NCBI GenBank assembly: GCA_050084515.1
Contig: CM114275.1
Span: 16,864,001-16,928,000, forward strand
From: Blasia pusilla
Lineage: Eukaryota > Marchantiophyta > Marchantiopsida > Blasiales
DNA length: 64,000 nucleotides
Direction: 5' to 3'
The position numbers and the translations under genes are program-made. A model generated the notes under the pieces. The model was not told the DNA's origin. It saw only the letters and a list, made by a program, of their open reading frames with translations, and made no database searches. Numbering within the stretch: the first letter of the stretch is position 1; the number at the start of each line of letters is the position of its first letter. This document shows, piece by piece, positions 24,751-35,556 of this stretch.

Positions 24751-24912
24751 AAAAGGATAAATTCTTATACATTTCGATTTGCATCAACCACGTCTACTAC
24801 AGCTAGAAGGTCCGCCCTTACTTGAAGAAAGGCTCTCGACACGATAAATGGTGCTTCCATTGAGAGATCTTTGAGGCGGTAGATTATTTTTGCAAGTTAT
24901 ACTCTTATCAAG

Positions 24913-25872
24913 ATGACTAATTTTGGTAGTACTTCATCAATGGGAACTGAGGGAGTTGAGGATATTCTCCGAACTTTGACAACATTGTTGAGCTAGTAAG
25001 GAGGAGTTCACATACGAGAGCAAAAATGAACAAGGGCTCTCCAAGCGATTGTAAAGAAGTTGGGGAGATTTGATGGGAGTAACATTACCAAGTATGTTTG
25101 AGAGTATGTCTGTGAGATGGAGGTAAACCGTGTACCCGAAGGTGATATGGTGTCAAGTTTTGAGTTAGTTGTAATACCAGAGATCCGTAGTCAAGTAAAG
25201 AAGTTGAGAGCAGAAAATCCAACCTCGTGGAAAGAGTATGAGCAATTGCTAAAAGGAGAATTCTTCGATGATGATGTGGATCGGGTGAATATGAGGAGTT
25301 TTCTAGAATTCCCTTCCCGGACAAGACCGAAGAAGGAGGAGTCAGCACTAATTGGAAGAAAGTGGAAGAAGCTCTTGCTATCCTCACAAAGCAAAGTCGA
25401 AGTATAGGTAGAACCGAACTATTCAAGTCAGAGGTATCAATTTCAAATCCATTGCCTAAGCCCATCTCAGCAAAGCATGAAGATTCCGCCATTGGCGAAA
25501 GGTTTGAGAGAGTTAAGAGTAGAAATGGCTGAGCTTAAACTTGATAGGAATCCTAGTGTTGGTGCTCCTTCGACAAGTAAGAACTTTGTGAGAAGATGTA
25601 TATGGTGTCATAGTGTTGAGCATCAACGTCGAGAATGTGAGGAGTTTTCGGAAGCTCTTAGGAATGGAATAGTAAACTTCAAAGATGGGAAGATTCATTC
25701 AACGCAGACTGGTATGCCGTTGAATACCAACTTTGATAGAGGAGGAATGAAAAGCTTAGTGAGAAGTCAAGTAGGAGTTGCCACTACGACATTAAATTCT
25801 GATACTTTTGCAGTAAAAATAGAAGCGCCTATTGTATTTGTAGCTAAAAGTGAATCATTAGAATTTCCTTGA
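24913..25872 (+). pseudogene. Retrotransposon gag fragment with CCHC zinc knuckle
   Basis: The frame opens with MTNFGSTSSMGTEGVEDIL, breaks at stops near 24,990 and again around 25,020-25,110 in a region that still reads ALQAIVKKLGRFDGSNITKY, then continues open (25,117-25,407) as EMEVNRVPEGDMVSSFELVV and SWKEYEQLLKGEFFDDD, typical of the helical gag capsid core. A second open piece (25,477-25,872) has a C-x2-C-x4-H-x4-C knuckle, CIWCHSVEHQRREC at 25,597-25,638, followed by EALRNGIVNFKDGKI. The intact protein would package retrotransposon RNA. No pol follows, so this is a captured or truncated piece. The family looks like plant Ty3-type gag but is assigned by pattern only. Confidence 0.65.
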
Positions 25873-26952
25873 CTGACAACGCTACCAAAGTGCACCATTA
25901 GGTCTGCACGGGTAGCCAAAAGGGAGAATGGATAGGCTCGGGGCGGCCGGGTAGGTTAAGGTCGGATGACCTAACCTGAATTTTCGGAAACTATTTTAAG
26001 TTAAATTTGAATATTTTTAAATTTACATTTTTTCCCATAAAAATTTTATAAGGTTTTTTTTTTTTTAAATTTAATTTTTCCTTGTTTAGTGGGTTTTACT
26101 TCCTTACTTTTCCTTCCTTAGTGGGTTTTTGTTTGTAAAAACTCTTTCGTAGGTTTTACATATTCTTTTCTCTTTTTTTTTTTTAAAAATCCTTTTTACA
26201 AGGATTTTGCTTCTTTAGTTGCTACTAAAGAAGGAAAATTTAAATCTGAAAAAATTGAATGGATTTATTTAGGATTTTTTGCATTCAATTTTTAGTGTTT
26301 TTTTTTCACACCTTTTTTTTACTACCTATCTATTTTGTTCTAAATCCTCAACTTTGTGGTGTGTTATGCATATGGCGTGTGCAAGTCACATATCTATAGA
26401 CGCCAGCTATTATCACAAATATGCGAGTTCCAATGCAAAGCTCAAAACGACAAACTAGCATATTGAAGCACACCTCTCCTACGTAGGGCCAATTTTTTTT
26501 TTTCATATCTTTGAAATTTGAAATTCTTTATGAGAAAGTAGTGTTCAAGTACATGATAGCATCTTGTATGATTATTTGTTCACATACTTTAGTAATCTAT
26601 TTTGGAAATAGCAACAGAAAAATATTTGAATTTGTGTGTAACATCATTAGTCTTTTCACTTCTGTCCCCTCCTTTCACGGCCCATACGAAAGACTCCTCA
26701 AACACTTTTTATGGGCATTTTACTAATACATTTTTATCCTGATTTATGATTATTTAAAAAAATCAAATTTTTATTTCTTAATTTTTATAGTTAAAATTTT
26801 TATTTAAAAAAATAAGCGGGGGTCGTGGATCGCACCGGCAGGGTACTAGTTATAAAAGAGGTTTCTTACTTGTTATTTCACTCCAACGTTGTTTCAAATA
26901 ACGAATGTGCATCAACGAAACTAAAAACATATCATATCATATCATGTTTTTA

Positions 26953-27203
26953 GCACTAGGAATCTAGATTCTTGAGTTTTTCTACCGGTACCGGCAGAAA
27001 AATTCCCCGAACCATCGAAATATACTGGTGATCTAGATCTACGTGAGGCCCATAGGCATCCGGACAGCTTAACAACTCGTACACCAGAATTCCAGAAAGG
27101 GAGTACTCCACGGGGCCAAGTCTAACTTGCCGGTCGTCCAGAGTCCAGACGATCTCGTGGCACCGGGCCCAACGAAAAACTCTAGAATCTAGATTCCTAG
27201 TGC
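26953..27203. mobile_element. 251 bp MITE-like element with ~30 bp terminal inverted repeats
   Basis: The ends are inverted copies: left GCACTAGGAATCTAGATTCT from 26,953, right the complement ending at 27,203. They match over about 30 bp with one clear mismatch. The element is flanked on both sides by TTTA (26,949-26,952 and 27,204-27,207), a 4 bp target duplication, or 3 bp TTA if the end is shifted by one. TTA would suit PIF/Harbinger. The interior is GC-richer than the flanks and non-coding. Confidence 0.75.
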
Positions 27204-27798
27204 TTTACAGTTTCCTTGGTTTCTTTCAGTTGAAAGGGTCTCAAGTTTCAAAACCACTTGTCGGATTACTACCCGTGCACGATGACTTTTACCAGCGCGG
27301 TGCTTTGGGAGGAGTCTCCGGCGACAGTGTTGGACTGCAGCGCTTGCCCTTTCTCCCAGCTTTGTACTTTCTTCTTCACGGAGGACTTCTTTGACGTAAG
27401 GCAAACTTCTCTATGTGTGTATCTGCATGTTGCATATTTATTGAGGTTCATCTTCTTCTGTGGGGGCATGAAATGATGAAAGCCGTTGGATGAACATGCT
27501 CATGTTTTGGCTTGACACGGCAGGTTCGCGACACCAAAACGTACTCTCGGTGCCAAGAAGAAGCACGAGCGTTGCGGTGGCGCGACGCGGCGTTCGTCCT
27601 AGTTGATTGAGAAATTTACATCGGGTCTTTCTTGCAGTGATGTCCTAAACGCTGCAGTGCGTAGGATACACGCCGGAGACGTGTGCTGTGTGCTGCACCT
27701 CTGCGGGCCCGCCGAGGAAACCCGGGGCCAAGAAAATAGTTGGCCAGTTTAAATCGAAACTTCCCATCACTGAACTTGAAGTTTCGGGGAAAGGCGGT

Positions 27799-28125
27799 CT
27801 ACGACCTCCCGACTTGTTCCCAGTTTCTTGGTATGAGTTGCCAAAAGCTTGTTGGATGTAAGAAGATACGTCTGCGCACACAAAGAACCGGGAAATTACC
27901 TGTTTCACTCAAAACTAGCCGTTTCAGGTAATCATAACAGTCACAACCAACGGACCAAAGAGCCACATCCTCGCACAATATTCCGTGGGTAACCTCTGAA
28001 TCATGAAACACATGAGAATGCCGTTCGCAACTTTGTAGAGGATACGAAATCCAATCATTTTCGGCTTCGCAGATATTAGAAAATATAATATTTTCTTCTA
28101 TTAAATTCTCCGTTATGTCGGCCAT
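27799..28125 (-). CDS. Hypothetical protein or first exon, not recognised
   Basis: A 108-codon frame starts at an ATG in a near-ideal plant context (AACAATGGCC) and begins MADITENLIEENIIFSNICE, with natural composition. Near 27,930 the text GAAACAG-GTAATTT could be a splice donor, so only about the first 65 codons may be exon. An overlapping open frame (27,645-27,908) could hold a later exon, but no sensible acceptor at proper distance was found. No domain is recognised: no signal peptide, no membrane helix, several Cys without a clear zinc pattern. It may be a fragment. Confidence 0.3.
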   Translation of the reverse strand: MADITENLIEENIIFSNICEAENDWISYPLQSCERHSHVFHDSEVTHGILCEDVALWSVGCDCYDYLKRLVLSETGNFPVLCVRRRIFLHPTSFWQLIPRNWEQVGRS

Positions 28126-29630
28126 TGTTTATGGAAATTTTAAGAAAATAATAAAGAAACATTAAAATAAGTGTGGGGCTTTGGAGAGAGGGTGTTAGAC
28201 ACGTGGAGAACTTGTAAGGATATTAATCATATTATAAAAAATTTAACAGATAATTTTTATTTATTTAAATATATTATTATTAATCTATGTCCGTATAGGA
28301 TTTAAAATTATGAATAATTTTGAATTATTCATCAAAATTAAAGGATATAGCTTCTTGAATCAATTTTGAACCATCCTTTTGGTTGAGGGGGGCAAAAGTC
28401 AACATGAGAGGAATTTGAAAATCAAAGAGGCATCGTACGATAATAATAATAATATAGCTGATTTTTTTACTTCACAAGATTGAATGAATCAACACTATTA
28501 ATTGAGGAAGAAATTGTTATTAAGTAAGGAAAGTTTACAAAAGGGAAAATATAGGAGTGTTATAGTATCTCTTATGGAAAGAAATTAAAAAAATCACCAA
28601 ATTATATATGATAATGTAGCCATGGAAGGAACACTCAACTATTTTGTCTATTTTAAGTTAGAAAGATGTATTACTTATACATGGAGTGGTGTATACTATT
28701 TGACATACTATTTGACTTGCCTTATTGGAAGGTGAGGTATTATAGGGCACGCATTTGCTATACAACTTTCAGCAGATTTATACAGATTTATACTATTCTC
28801 TTATACTTTGACAACAACCTAAAAAAACCACGGTTCATTTTTTAAGAAAATTTAATTTGTCACATACTCGCATCACGGTTAGTTCCGGGTTCAAGGGCTT
28901 GACTGGGTAGAGAGGGAGAGTGTCCACTCCTATAGATACTTTTGGGGTTCTACGGGGAAATATCACCTTCCCCATTTTCCCCCTTGGGCCCATGATTTTG
29001 GCCCTCAACCCAAACGTAGTTTGCAACTACGGACCAACGTTGTTTAACTAGTTATTCGTCAAGATGGATTGAGGAAGGCTTCTTGTAGCTTATACAACTC
29101 TACACTCCCCAAATGCATCTCGGAGATCCAACTTGTGTGACATGTGTCTCATGGCTAGCATGTGTCTTGACTCCCCATTTGACGTCTTATGCTTGTTTTG
29201 CCACCTTTTGCATTTTGTGACTAATCTCATGGCATCTCGCCCATCTTGACTACTCATGTGTTCCTTGCTTCTCACCCTTGACTTGGTGCTTGGCTCCAAG
29301 GTCTCAAACCTTGCTTGCCTTGGCTTTATTCCCTCCACTAGCTACGCCCCTTTCTCACCAAAGGCTAGTCACATGACAGGTACGCGGCTCGCCTAGCGTT
29401 AGTTACGCACTTGGTTCCGCCACCCTTTTATAGTCTCACGCCTAGCTAGTATAGCTTGCAACTTTGGTCGGTCAAACCAAGGTCTTTCCTTCTGGACCTT
29501 GCTTCTCGATTCCCCCGCTAGCAAGGTTGCACAAAAATAGACATGTCTACAGACATACCGCTCGGAGTTCTCGTGGCCCACATCCGAGCCCACTCCAGAG
29601 CCCGCCGAGCTCGTTGCATACACCCACGCA
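28126..29630. other. Intergenic, AT-rich; nothing recognised
   Basis: 28.1-28.8 kb is very AT-rich. 28.8-29.6 kb has short frames on both strands without domains. At 29,519-29,560 there is a GCAAGGTTGCAC ... GACATGTC motif, the inverse of that near 16.47 kb. Confidence 0.4.
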
Positions 29631-29729
29631 GATCGAGCCTGCACCCATTTTGTGGCCCGCGTAGGCTCTAAGCCCTCCATGTGCGGGCTTAGAGCCTACG
29701 CGGGCCACAAAATGGGTGCAAGCTCGATC
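29631..29729. repeat. Near-perfect hairpin, 45 bp stem and 9 nt loop
   Basis: Arms 29,631-29,675 and 29,685-29,729 are complementary with a single mismatch (C versus T at the ninth position from the outer end). The loop is TCCATGTGC. The stem is GC-rich with an AT-rich AAAATGGG block. It does not resemble a terminator. A very recent inverted duplication, a miRNA-like foldback locus or a read-chimera artefact would all look like this. Confidence 0.9.
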
Positions 29730-30239
29730 CGCCTAGATCTACGCGATGGGCTTGGGTGAGGGCCACGGGTATGTGGGCCTACATAAACATGTCCGTAGAC
29801 ACAAAATTTGTCTAGTCCGCTAGTGTGGACGCCATAGACTTAGCTATTCGTGACGCTCCCCCACTTAGTATTGAATTCACCAATGCCTTACATTATGGCC
29901 TTGTCCCTCAATGGGTTCCCAACCCTACGCCAATCTAATCTAACTTGGCATGTTGGGTCAAACTAAGTACATGACACTAAGACCCCAATTGCGATAGTAT
30001 TTTGTGTCAAGCTCAAACATCTAATCTCATGATGCCACAATACATATAAGTCATGCTCTATTCACAAGTACATGCATGTCAAAGAAAAAATTCAAAACTC
30101 ATTCCTCTTGAAGACAAATTTTGGACGCTTTCTCAAAATTTTTTGTACCATTAATGTTTTCATTCAAAGAAAAATACGTCCAATGGAAATTCTACAAACC
30201 AAGCCACTCCACTCTAGCTATGCACCAATTGTTAGTCTC

Positions 30240-31021
30240 ATCATCTAGCTTCCCTATGATTTCCTACTCCTAAATTCCTCTTGAAGTTCCCCAACATAAG
30301 TCATATTACTATATGGTTCCCATGTTCTTTCACCATGCCACCAAGGACTCATTTACTAATCTCCTTCCTCTCTTTACTTTACACTCATCCAATATATTCT
30401 CAACTTCAAACTCCTCTTCGTCTTCGACTATGATTGGATTGGGTTGCAACAGTCTTGTCCGAGAGGGATCTTGATCATCCACAAATGCCTTTAGTTCACT
30501 AACATGGAACACATCATGAACTCACCTAATCTCCAACAATAATCTCAATCAATACGACACCTCCTTAACCTTTTTTAGTATCTCGAAGGTTCCTACATAT
30601 ATATATATCTTTGCGCCATCTAACTAGATGGTATTCATGAGAGTCATGGATATGGCAAGCGCGTTAGTTAGTCCAAAGAGCATCACTAGGAACTCGTAGG
30701 ATCTAAATCCCCTTATGCAATTCAAATTTGGTAATACCCTTGCCTTAGGTCTATCTTGGTAAAATAATTGGACCCCGCCACCGTATCAAACAAGTCATCT
30801 GCAAAAGGCAGCGAATGCTTTTTCTTGATTGTCACATATAGTAGGTAGAGTTCTATCGCGTCGATAGCATTGAGAGTCAACGGGTTGTTCGGATCTAACT
30901 TTGTCCCAAGATGTTGGATGAGGTTGGCGATAGTTCTGTTGTGTTGGGAACTTTGCTTATGGCGATTTCCGTATTTTGGTTTTAGTTTGGCACACGACTT
31001 GTTGACCGAGTCAATGGTCAC
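30240..31021 (-). mobile_element. Ty3/gypsy chromovirus remnant, internal deletion
   Basis: On the minus strand, an RT segment (31,021-30,620) is followed almost at once by the C-terminal end of an integrase with chromodomain (30,600-30,300). RNase H and the integrase core are missing. RT landmarks are [17 protein letters not shown] and [14 protein letters not shown], then after a frameshift SYEFLVMLFGLTNA. Integrase-end landmarks are FEILKKVKEVSYRLRL, VFHVSELKAF, and a chromodomain-like EFEVENILDECKVKRGRR followed by ERTWEP. In chromoviruses the chromodomain steers integration to heterochromatin. No LTRs were found. Confidence 0.8.
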
Positions 31022-32130
31022 CTGGTGACGTGTGTACGCAGGTTACCGTTGGTAGGGTATAAGAGTGAGGAAGATGGTTTTCACGAGCCATTTTTCTCAT
31101 GTTGAGGCTTACGAGCCCATCTCTTGCATAAACGTGTGTGGATGTTTAGGAGTTAGAGTGCTAGCGTCCGTATTCCCTCATAGGTGAGGATGGATGTGGT
31201 TCGATATGCCGATGTAGATTCATGAGTGGAGTTTTAGGCCGGGTGAGCCGTTTTTACTACTCTTGATTTTACATGAGAAAGATGTGAGGGGGCAAGGGAA
31301 AATTTGTTGTTTGCAGGTAGGCAAGCAAGTTGCCTTGGTGGGGAGCCCATGGAGATGCGTGTGTTGCATTTGTCATTTTTTAGGTGTGAGAAGTCGTGCG
31401 GAAGCGTTGTCCATTTTTTCACATATTTTGCTAGTACGGGTTGACGGGGGACAACAACACAAGGTAGCAGCGAGTGTTCGCGAGTGAGTGTTGGAAAATG
31501 AGAAGAGGAAAAGACGCTAGGGCTTGCAGCCACCTCGGGGGGCTGTCAAGTAAAGGCGGCTAGTGGGGCTAGGTTGTAGCGCTTTAGGTCACTTTCAATT
31601 TGGATAAGATCGGACGATCATGGAAAAACCACGAGGAAGCTGCGCGAAGTGGCAAGTGGGAAAATGAACGTGCGCTCGGGGCGACCACGTGTTGGACGGG
31701 CATACTGGACGAGAGAAGAGCCGCATGGCAAGAAATTGGGGCGTGTGCAAAGGATCGCACGCTTGATTGTTGATGGACGGAAGAGGTTGGAAGTCAAAGG
31801 GAGCGCGGATAGGCGGAAGCCGTAATCCATGAGCACGGGATCCGGGCAGCTGCATAGGGCAGCATGGCAATCAAGGGGTGGAAGGAAGGAGTGTGCAGCT
31901 TGCCTTAGAAAAGAAGCCGCACCAAGGCCAAGGGTTAGGGGAGTATTTTCGTGACAATCGGTACATTTCCGGTCTCTACAAAACCGAGCGGAAATTTTTG
32001 AAGATTTCATCATTCCAGCGAGCTAAACAGATACGAATACAAAGACACTCCCTCGGCTTTTGGCCGGTAAGTGACAAACTGAATCGGAAATTCTCAAATT
32101 CTTCCGGCCAGCTCAACACGTAACCCCGGT
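31022..32130. other. No gene recognised; GC-rich middle part
   Basis: 31.5-31.95 kb is GC-rich with overlapping frames on both strands, none with a domain. I see nothing supportable. Confidence 0.4.
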
Positions 32131-32245
32131 TCCCTACATGGGAGAGATTCAAGTGTGGAGCCACCCGAATTTCCCCAATCTGTCAGGGTCAGATTGGGGA
32201 AATAGGGGAGGCTCCCTACATGGGAGAGATTCAGGTGTGGAGCCA
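32131..32245. repeat. 33 bp direct repeat, 82 bp period, with an internal 12 bp palindrome
   Basis: The segment CCCTACATGGGAGAGATTCA plus 12 further bases recurs at 32,131-32,163 and 32,213-32,245 with one difference. Between them 32,171-32,182 and 32,190-32,201 are exact inverted repeats (TTCCCCAATCTG), with a 7 nt loop. Confidence 0.85.
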
Positions 32246-32279
32246 TCAGAGAAAGAAAAATCCCCACAACCAGAGGCAA

Positions 32280-33048
32280 GAAAGAAGGTGGCCCTAGCTC
32301 CATAAGTAGAGGTACCAAGCAAACCATCGGTGGGAGTGGCCGTGCCACCAATTGCCACTAAGTTCTCCGTGGACCAGGAATCCCAAACACTTGAGAGCCA
32401 CATGATGAATCAAGGTTCTCAAACGACAGATCAGATAACTGTGGAAAGGGATGTCCAAACACTCGATGTCGTGCTCATCACCCGAGGTTCTCAAACGAGC
32501 AAAGTGCAATTGGTGACAAGATTGTGCCAAACCGAAATTGTGTTTACTATGGAGTAGCAGATATAGACAAATCCTTGCAAAGAACCAATAATGATCAGCC
32601 GAGGTTGTCAATATGAGGTAGTACACGTGGTTAATCGCCATTGTCGAACTGATTTCAACCCTTCTGTACAAAATGCATTTGCACAAACTGAAGGGTGTTA
32701 CTTCTTTTACTATGACCAACATGGGAAGATTCCTAAACGCAGGGCGCCCATTCTAAGTGAAGAGTACTAGTATTCCGGTGACAGCTTTGAACAAAATCCT
32801 GGATAGACTTTAGGTTGATTTGCTTGCTGACAAAGGTGGATCGTCAAGTACTTGGTGAGAAGGAGTTCTGTGAGAATCACCCTTGCAATGAACCTTCATC
32901 AGGAGCGGATCAAGCGGGGAATGTTCCCTCTAAGAAGTTGTAGAGCGTTGCAAGTGGAGAAGACAACCCTAGTGCTGTAGAAGGAAATGAAATGTCTACT
33001 ACAGGTCAATCCGAAGAAGAGCAAAAATTATCATCAAGAGAAAAAATG
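32280..33048 (+). pseudogene. Gene fragment with 12-residue repeats, decayed
   Basis: From 32,372 the frame has five exact-length 12-residue units: DQESQTLESHMM, NQGSQTTDQITV, ERDVQTLDVVLI, TRGSQTSKVQLV, TRLCQTEIVFTM. The common core is R-G-S-Q-T, with a hydrophobic end. After stops at 32,555 and 32,564 weaker units go on (SRGCQYEVVHVV, NRHCRTDFNPSV). Further on, in another frame, 32,846-33,047 reads EKEFCENHPCNEPSSGADQ and SEEEQKLSSREKM with one stop, ending at a possible donor (ATG-GTAGTG). I do not recognise the protein. It may be the upstream part of the gene whose exon is at 33,466. Confidence 0.4.
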
Positions 33049-33465
33049 GTAGTGGTTCCTTTACGTACACTCCCAAACACGTTAATGCAATGGTTCTTTA
33101 ATTATTATCATAAAAGATAGTTCATCTTTCTTACTGTTGCTTATTGTGGCTAATGGGATGGGAATTGAAATGAGACACAACAAAGTTTTGGAGAGGTAGA
33201 ACTGTCACGGCGGATATACATAGAATTCCATTTGGTTAAGGTCAATCTAGAGGGAGAATGTTTATAGTTTTTCCTATTCCTTTACAGCGGTGGATAAATT
33301 CCATCACAATTTGAGTGCTTTTGTGTGTATGTAAACTTTCCCAATGAGACGTAAACGGATAGAGGGCTAACTCTGAAAGTATCTTGGCGGTTAAATGTAT
33401 GTTCCGACAGTTATTTACAGGTGGCGTCTAAATATTTCAACTCATGTTGGTGTGTTGTTTCACAG

Positions 33466-33936
33466 GAAGGGAATGTGGACGGGACCGGGCCAAGGTCTCC
33501 TTTAGCAGACAGTGAACCATCAGTTGTGGATGAGCGAATTTTTGAGTTTTGTAGGTCTTATGTAGGGATGAAGCTAGAGCACTCCACACATCTACATTGC
33601 TGGGAGGACATAATAGACCGAAAGGAGAAGTCAGCCGCCAGATTGGACGGGTACCTGGATGTGCTGGAAAATAGACATATTGCCTTGATATGTGAGAGAG
33701 AGGAGCTATATGCTAACTTAGGCTTATCTGGATATGATTTTGCAGATTTATGGCTTGAAGCATTAGATAGAGTCACTGCCATGAAAGAGATAATAGTTGA
33801 GAATTCAACATTCTTGAGTGAACTTCTGAGTAAGTTAGGTATCTCCAGAGAAGAAGGAGATCATAGCTCGTCCCTCAAACAGGCTCTAAAGGAAGTAGAC
33901 AGATTGCAAAAGCATGCTATGACTCCTCTAGAGTAG
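33466..33936 (+). CDS. Probable last exon, coiled-coil protein of unknown function
   Basis: An acceptor-like TTGTTTCACAG ends at 33,465, and the frame then runs open for 156 residues to a TAG. It starts EGNVDGTGPRSPLADSEPS and has long helical stretches (WEDIIDRKEKSAARLDGYLD, SSLKQALKEVDRLQKHA), predicted by eye to form coiled coil. There is no in-frame ATG near the start, so an upstream exon is needed. A phase-0 donor candidate exists at 33,047, which fits the phase-0 acceptor. No known domain. Whether the gene is still functional is doubtful because the candidate upstream exon has a stop. Confidence 0.45.
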   Translation, partial: EGNVDGTGPRSPLADSEPSVVDERIFEFCRSYVGMKLEHSTHLHCWEDIIDRKEKSAARLDGYLDVLENRHIALICEREELYANLGLSGYDFADLWLEALDRVTAMKEIIVENSTFLSELLSKLGISREEGDHSSSLKQALKEVDRLQKHAMTPLE

Positions 33937-34208
33937 AAGCTCAATGTAGATGTAGTAGTGACATTGTACACTCATGTGACTCCTTTGAATGAATAAATGT
34001 CAAAGTTTTGTTAGTATATGGCATATGAGTGTGGAACAAATATGATATTCTTGCATCTCTAAATACCAAAATTTTGACATGTTTAAACTTTGTAGAGTAG
34101 GTGCATATCTATTACCATATAGCCGTCGTAACTTTTAGCCGCAAAAAGTTTAACAGGGAAACTACGAAACCATTGTGCTTTATTACAAAAAGGCATGCAC
34201 ATTTACAA

Positions 34209-34880
34209 TCACAGGGTATTAAGGGGACCCATTGGGCGTGGTTCAACATCCGCTCCACCACGCAGTGCATCCTTTAAGCACATGATCAATGTACTAGCAC
34301 CCACTTGGGAGCTACTATCTTGAGTTTGAACTTCCTGAAGATGGGTTTGAATGACGGCCATATTAGCCGTAATGTCTCCAAGATTCTTTTGCAAACTTTG
34401 AACCTTTACTAAGATACTATTGAGGTTTGTAGTGAACTGCTGCTCAACGCCATCAGTAAGTCGATGTTCTCTAAGAGAGGTGGTCACATCATCAATAGAT
34501 CCAACTCCTACTTTATCCGCCGGTGAACCTCCAGACTAACTTTCACCACGAGTGGAAGCGACTTTCGGAGCGGGATGATCTCTTGAGTAGCAGTATGCAC
34601 AATGCCTTCTAGAGATCCTCCTTTATGCTCCAAAAGAAACATCCAGATACCACGCGCTTGCATTTGTACATGAGAGATTTGGTTGTCAATACTCATCTTC
34701 TCAAAATCTACAACAGACATACCCATAAAAGCATCTCCACCTTGCCAAACTATGAACTTTTGAACATTCTAAGGAATGTATTCAACCACACCATCATTTA
34801 AGCCCAACAAAAACATCCACTTTGTCATTGATCCATGCTCGCCACATACGTGATCAATACAAGCCCGATTGTTGCTTCGT
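34209..34880 (-). pseudogene. Decayed gene for a coiled-coil protein, cut by an LTR insertion
   Basis: Minus-strand translation starts in ACIDHVCGEHGSMTKWMFLL right beside LTR-like sequence, meets a stop (34,770), continues as FIVWQGGDAFMGMSVVDFEK (34,726-34,508), shifts frame and ends with a long helical segment, TTNLNSILVKVQSLQKNLGD and IQTHLQEVQTQDSSSQ (34,487-34,209). The composition is that of a real protein; the end is coiled coil. I do not recognise the family. The sequence upstream of 34,880 belongs to the Ty3 element, which appears to have cut the gene. Confidence 0.45.
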
Positions 34881-34955
34881 GGCTCGGTCGTCCTGTTGCA
34901 GTTGCCCATTTTTCTACTTTTTTTGAAGGCGCAAGCAGGGTAAGTATAACGCCTT

Positions 34956-35556
34956 TGTCGTACGAATCCACATCGTCATACAACATACATTGCTGACATA
35001 CCATACTCACATACATACTTACATAACATAGACGAGAGCATCCACAAACACAAGTGTACTATAACTCAAAATCCGTGAAAAACCTATTGTCATAAAATAC
35101 GTATAGAATCACATACAATCGAGCCAAACCCACTCCACGATGGGAGAATCTAGGTTGAAGCTTGCGGGAAACATCATAGCCAAGAGCTCTACTCACTACC
35201 AAGGCTAACTCCCAACGCAACACGCTCAACTCAAAGAACTAACTGTTCTTTGAGTGCACTCCACCTTATATCCTCCAACCTAAGAGCAGGCCCTACTGGG
35301 AAAGTCACCCTCAACTGAGTAACCCCCAACCCTATGTATGAAATCGCATCTCTACGTAGACATTGCGGCCCTACATAAGGTATGGCCTCTACTACCACAC
35401 TATACTCTACGACATAATCCGTATGGTCATGACAGCTGTCGTGCGAATCCACATCGTCATACAACATACATCGCTGACATACCATACTCACATACATACA
35501 TACATACATACATAACATAGACGAGAGCATCCACAAACACAAGTGTACCACAACTC
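34956..35556 (-). repeat. LTR-like region with a 110-120 bp direct repeat
   Basis: 34,956-35,067 and 35,437-35,556 are nearly identical direct repeats 481 bp apart; the second has a longer TACA run. The order on the minus strand is: pol end, a purine run CTTAGGGGGGCGAG (35,567-35,554, a likely polypurine tract), then TTGTGGTACACTTG as the likely LTR start. A TATA-like GGATATAAGG lies at 35,274-35,265. So this is probably the 3' LTR, followed by the start of a second LTR copy, or an LTR with an internal duplication. Confidence 0.6.

Larger units (their letters stand above)
20931..26849 (+). mobile_element. Candidate 5.9 kb non-autonomous Helitron
   Basis: The left end at 20,931 (TCTATACTATTATGGGAGAG, preceded by A) matches the 5' end of the 219 bp Helitrons at 6776 and 9094, and the homology continues through a CAAACAC ... 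CCACATGGCA stretch. The right end at 26,849 (CTAG followed by T) is preceded by a GC-rich segment with GTGGATCGCAC. 26,610-26,715 resembles the 3' half of the same mini-elements (TTTGAATTTGTGTGTAACAT, CTCAAACACTTTTTATG). So the two halves of the small element reappear 5.9 kb apart in the same orientation and in the right order. No Rep/helicase gene is seen, so it would be non-autonomous. Two independent fragments are the alternative. Confidence 0.4.

Noticed and set aside
27245-27400. Plus-strand exon-like stretch ending at GAC-GTAAGG
   Set aside because: The donor looks good, but no upstream or downstream exon or known protein could be joined to it.
31595-32013. Overlapping 91- and 131-codon minus-strand frames
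   Set aside because: GC-rich DNA is open in several frames at once; neither protein has a recognisable domain or good start context.
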